Below, one piece after another: positions 61,509 to 64,000 of a DNA stretch of 64,000 bases. Under the pieces are notes generated by a model. That model made no database searches and was not told the DNA's origin. It saw only the letters and a list, made by a program, of their open reading frames with translations. The translations under genes and the position numbers were made by a program. This stretch comes from Prevotella sp. (GTDB taxonomy: Bacteria; Bacteroidota; Bacteroidia; Bacteroidales; Bacteroidaceae). Numbering within the stretch: the first letter of the stretch is position 1; each line of letters opens with the position of its first letter. Location of the stretch: positions 186,001 to 250,000 of the forward strand of contig JAFZSL010000007.1 in the NCBI GenBank assembly GCA_017619375.1, given 5' to 3'.

Positions 61509-61697
61509 ATAAAAAGAGAAAGATTGACAAAAAAATATTAGTGTATTCTGCCTAAACCATGCTTTTTCACATAAATGAATCTATCTTAGAAAGATATCCG
61601 TTTTTTCAATTTCTTGGATATTCCGAACGCTCCGGTTCATATGATGAAATGGCGGGGGGCCACCATTTCATCACCCATTTTAGTCTTTGGCGAGAGC

Positions 61698-62264
61698 TTA
61701 GATTTTGTCTACAAGATGATGGTATTTTTGCCTTATCTTTTTTTTGTATCGACAAGCGAAGCTTTTGGCTGTGTCGGCATTGGCAAGCTCGTAATTTTGT
61801 GCAATGCAGCTCCAACTCTCTCCTTTTACATATCGTCCGATCAGTAAATGTCGACATTGTTCGCCCATCTCTTCCATAATGGTTTCTACAAGATGCAACT
61901 TCTGGTCCTCAATCAGGCTGGAGTCGATATCATAGCAGCTTTGCATGGCATTTTCCAGCACGTCATAAGGAACGGTTCTGCATCCTGCCCCCTCATCGCC
62001 TATGGCTACCATGACCATCTTGCCTCTCTTGTTAAGTAACTTGAGGCTCAAGTTGATGCAAATCCTAAGGAAATAGGTGTAGAGCGAACTGGTGAGGGTT
62101 GTCAGTTTCCCATTGATGATGTTGAGGTAAAGTGTAAGGGAGGAGTCTTGGTACACGTCTTCAGAATCGTCACTTGACAAAGCAGGAAAGGCGTTCTTGA
62201 GATACGCTAAAGTGCGTTGCTTGTTTTCAGTCAAAAACTGATTTAATTGATTCAAATTCTTCAT
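61698..62264 (-). CDS. ECF-type RNA polymerase sigma factor
   Basis: 188 residues. Region 2 spans about 15-85 (QRTLAYLKNAFPALSSDDSE, DVYQDSSLTLYLNIINGKL) and region 4 about 120-185, with the helix-turn-helix RYVKGESWSCIAQNYELANA, then KSFACRYKKKIRQKY. No anti-sigma or TonB-receptor gene lies next to it. A good -7 box 30 bp upstream and the ATG at 62264 agree; the extension to 62327 crosses the promoter. Confidence 0.8.
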   Translation of the reverse strand: MKNLNQLNQFLTENKQRTLAYLKNAFPALSSDDSEDVYQDSSLTLYLNIINGKLTTLTSSLYTYFLRICINLSLKLLNKRGKMVMVAIGDEGAGCRTVPYDVLENAMQSCYDIDSSLIEDQKLHLVETIMEEMGEQCRHLLIGRYVKGESWSCIAQNYELANADTAKSFACRYKKKIRQKYHHLVDKI

Positions 62265-62293
62265 AAAGCTGCGGTCTTTAATTATTTCGCATG

Positions 62294-62301
62294 CAAAGAT
62301 A
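62294..62301 (-). promoter_or_regulatory. Promoter -7 box for the sigma factor gene
   Basis: Minus-strand TATCTTTG followed by C, with a TTTTG 16 bp further upstream (a little short of the usual 19-20 bp). Confidence 0.55.
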
Positions 62302-62573
62302 CTTGATTGATTTTTAGCAAAATACAATAAAACGATGAATTGTATGAACCTACCATTTTACTGTATGAAATCGAGGCACGGAAAAAACCTCCCTTACAAA
62401 AAGGCACAATGGAGGCTTATGATGTCTATATAAATAATAAGGTGGCTCATGGTTGCTCGAAAAAAAATGATTGTTTTTGAAAAAAGTGATTTTTCTTGTT
62501 TACCTTTTTAATTTTGTCGTATAAAGGTTTGAGAGAAAAAAAACAGTATGTAAAATTTTAAATTTTTTGAGTT

Positions 62574-62858
62574 ATGAAAAAAATGATGTTTATGGCACTT
62601 GTTGCTGCCGCTTGTACCTTCGCCTCCTGCTGGAATGAGAACAAAACAGAAGAGGGACAGAAACCAGAAACAGATGGAGTCGTCATCACAGACAAAGAAG
62701 ACACCACCAAAACTGTTGTCAACGAGGAAGATGGTGACGAGGCTGCCAAGACAAGCAAAGACGTGAAGGAAGACAAGGCTGAGAAGCCCGCAGAGGATGT
62801 ACAAACTCCCGCCGAAGGAGCTGATGCTCCTGCCCAGGATGCAGCTACAGCCAAGTAG
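62574..62858 (+). CDS. Small acidic lipoprotein
   Basis: 94 residues. MKKMMFMALVAAACTFASC is a lipoprotein signal; the mature part is disordered and rich in Glu, Asp, Lys, Ala and Pro (EEDGDEAAKTSKDVKEDKAE). No domain is present. It probably sits on the outer membrane. A terminator follows 24 bp after its stop. Confidence 0.75.
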   Translation: MKKMMFMALVAAACTFASCWNENKTEEGQKPETDGVVITDKEDTTKTVVNEEDGDEAAKTSKDVKEDKAEKPAEDVQTPAEGADAPAQDAATAK

Positions 62859-62881
62859 AAAGTTGACGAACCTAATGACAG

Positions 62882-62915
62882 CCCCTTCTGACAATAAATC
62901 AGGAGGGGTTTGTTT
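62882..62915 (+). terminator. Rho-independent terminator of the small lipoprotein gene
   Basis: CCCCTTCTGA (62882-62891) pairs over 10 bp (one G-T) with TCAGGAGGGG (62899-62908), followed by TTTGTTTG. Confidence 0.75.
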
Positions 62916-62960
62916 GTCATATGTTTTTTCCTCCTATTGAAAAAGAAAAACGAACCTTTC

Positions 62961-62992
62961 TTGCTCACTTGTTAATAATTTAGTACATTTGC
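62961..62992 (+). promoter_or_regulatory. Promoter for msrA
   Basis: TTG at 62961-62963, a 20-bp spacer and TACATTTGC at 62984-62992 give a consensus pair; the msrA ATG is at 63071. Confidence 0.65.
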
Positions 62993-63070
62993 ATAACACT
63001 TTACTTCCGGCAGGCAACAAAGGCGCAATAAGACCTTCACCTTGTCGTAGTCGAAAAGAACAGAGAAGCA

Positions 63071-63607
63071 ATGAACAAGAACAAAGTGAAAGATATTTAT
63101 CTTGCTGGAGGCTGTTTCTGGGGAACAGAGCATTTCTTCAAGCAGGTCGAGGGCGTCGTGGATACTGAAGTGGGATTTGCCAACGGACATACGGACAACC
63201 CTACTTATAAAGAGGTGTATACTGATGAGACAGGCTATGCCGAGACCGTCCACGTCAGATACAATCCCGATGTGGCGAGCCTTGAGTTCATCTTACGCAT
63301 GTTTTTCAAAGCCATCGACCCGATAAGTTTGAACAAGCAGGGGCATGATGAGGGCACTCGTTATCGCACGGGCGTCTATTATGTCGACGAAGAAGACCTG
63401 CCTGTCATTGACAAAGTGTTTGCAGAAGAGCAGCAGAACCATGGCCAGCCTTTGGTGGTGGAAAAACTGCCCTTGAAAAATTATTATTCGGCAGAAGATT
63501 ATCACCAAGATTACCTCGACAAGAATCCCTCGGGTTACTGCCATCTGCCCCTCTCGTTGTTTGAGTTCGCAAGGAATGCAAAAGAGAATAAACAATTAGA
63601 CCGATGA
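63071..63607 (+). CDS. msrA: Peptide-methionine (S)-S-oxide reductase
   Basis: 178 residues, normal length. Active-site motif LAGGCFWGTEHFF with the catalytic Cys, followed by GVVDTEVGFANGHTDNPTYK, AETVHVRYNP, FFKAIDPISLNKQGHDEGTR and the C-terminal DYHQDYLDKNPSGYC. It reduces oxidised methionine in proteins using thioredoxin. Only the MsrA domain is present; no MsrB fusion. Its TGA overlaps the ATG of the next gene. Confidence 0.97.
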   Translation: MNKNKVKDIYLAGGCFWGTEHFFKQVEGVVDTEVGFANGHTDNPTYKEVYTDETGYAETVHVRYNPDVASLEFILRMFFKAIDPISLNKQGHDEGTRYRTGVYYVDEEDLPVIDKVFAEEQQNHGQPLVVEKLPLKNYYSAEDYHQDYLDKNPSGYCHLPLSLFEFARNAKENKQLDR

Positions 63608-64000
63608 ACATACTGATTCTTAAAGGGAGCCCTCGAAAGGGTGGCAATACCGACTTGTTGGTGGATGCTTTCATTAAAGGTGCCATTTCAAGGCACAAAG
63701 TAGAGGTGGTGTCTGTATATGACAACAAGGTCTCTCCCTGTATGGGATGCAATGTCTGCTTCAAGAGCAAAAAGCATACTTGTGTGCAAAAGGATGACAT
63801 GTCGCTTATCTATGAAAAGATGTCAAAGGCCGATGTGCTTGTGATAGCCTCTCCAGTATATTTTTATGGCTTGAGTGCGCAGTTGAAGGCCGTTATCGAC
63901 CGTTGTCACAACCCTCTTCGTGACACCTTTCATATCAAGAAAATGGCACTACTTCTCGTTGGTGCCGCCTCGCTTTCAGAATTGTTCGACAGCATCCTTA
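63604..64000 (+). CDS. Flavodoxin-fold NAD(P)H-dependent oxidoreductase, partial
   Basis: 132 residues up to the window end, continuing beyond it. MNILILKGSPRKGGNTDLLV is the FMN phosphate-binding loop of the NADPH-dependent FMN reductase family, and SPCMGCNVCFKSKKHTC is the CxxCxxC segment seen in iron-sulfur flavoprotein-like members. VIASPVYFYGLSAQLKAVID is the second flavin loop. Coupled to msrA through ATGA, which suggests a shared redox role. Confidence 0.85.
   Translation, partial: MNILILKGSPRKGGNTDLLVDAFIKGAISRHKVEVVSVYDNKVSPCMGCNVCFKSKKHTCVQKDDMSLIYEKMSKADVLVIASPVYFYGLSAQLKAVIDRCHNPLRDTFHIKKMALLLVGAASLSELFDSIL

Noticed and set aside
61640-61680. Terminator downstream of the sigma factor gene
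   Set aside because: The inverted repeat AAATGGCGG/CCACCATTT has a mismatch and no T-run; too weak to call.

Overview
This window looks like a chromosomal segment of a Prevotella-like member of the Bacteroidales. The reasons are: repeated promoter boxes of the Bacteroidetes type (TAnnTTTG with an upstream TTTG about 19-20 bp away), a C10 (streptopain/Spi) peptidase, several secreted proteins with a short C-terminal tail of the kind ending in YxLxGQ...GxxIxxGkxxLK, TonB C-terminal-domain proteins, and many glycosidases (GH94, PL22, GH27, GH92, GH30). No organism-specific marker such as rRNA is present, so the genus is an inference.

Layout. 0-11.4 kb is a minus-strand run: thiol peroxidase (bcp), YjbQ, an ADP-forming acyl-CoA synthetase, a C10 peptidase, a phenylacetate-CoA ligase with its ACT-domain partner, cellobiose phosphorylase and a small secreted protein. 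11.6-13.6 kb carries a glycine/asparagine repeat protein and an outer-membrane beta-barrel. 13.8-20 kb holds a tandem-PAP2 phosphatase, a TlpA-like thioredoxin, a 42-residue small ORF, metallophosphoesterase genes (one broken), a zinc-ribbon protein, a frameshifted pseudogene and a retropepsin-like protein. 20.5-24.5 kb has a DUF6794-like protein, a PL22 oligogalacturonate lyase preceded by an in-frame stop and a lipoprotein leader, a secreted unknown and a transposase remnant.

24,664-31,858 is best read as an integrative mobilizable element of about 7.2 kb inserted at the 3' end of a tRNA-Lys(CUU) gene. A 16-bp direct repeat (the tRNA 3' end) flanks a tyrosine integrase, a truncated group II intron, a decayed second recombinase, two relaxosome-type small proteins, five exact-register 96-bp tandem repeats and a MobA-type relaxase. 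The element carries its own terminator for the rebuilt tRNA; the presumed original terminator lies beyond the other repeat.

32.5-45 kb is housekeeping plus envelope functions: an RND efflux pair without an outer-membrane channel, a von Willebrand lipoprotein, a C39-like secreted peptidase, a zinc ribbon-SH3-SPOR membrane protein, guanine deaminase, greA and a PP2C phosphatase with a membrane anchor. 45-49.6 kb has GH27 alpha-galactosidase and a split transketolase. 49.9-58.6 kb carries unknown proteins, three TonB_C-domain proteins (one fused to the end of a GH92 mannosidase), an M50-like membrane protein, GH30 and a TfoX N-domain protein. 58.7-64 kb has YbjQ, two GNAT acetyltransferases, a HAD-like protein, an SDR, an ECF sigma factor, a small acidic lipoprotein, msrA and the start of a flavodoxin-fold reductase running off the end.

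Functionally the window mixes glycan degradation (cellobiose, oligogalacturonate, alpha-galactosides, alpha-mannosides, beta-glycosides) with acyl-CoA/arylacetate metabolism and oxidative-stress repair (Bcp, TlpA-like, MsrA). The most distinctive items are the tRNA-Lys element with its 96-bp repeat block, the GH92-TonB_C fusion, a 10-bp-period repeat array at 16.7 kb and several genes caught in decay.
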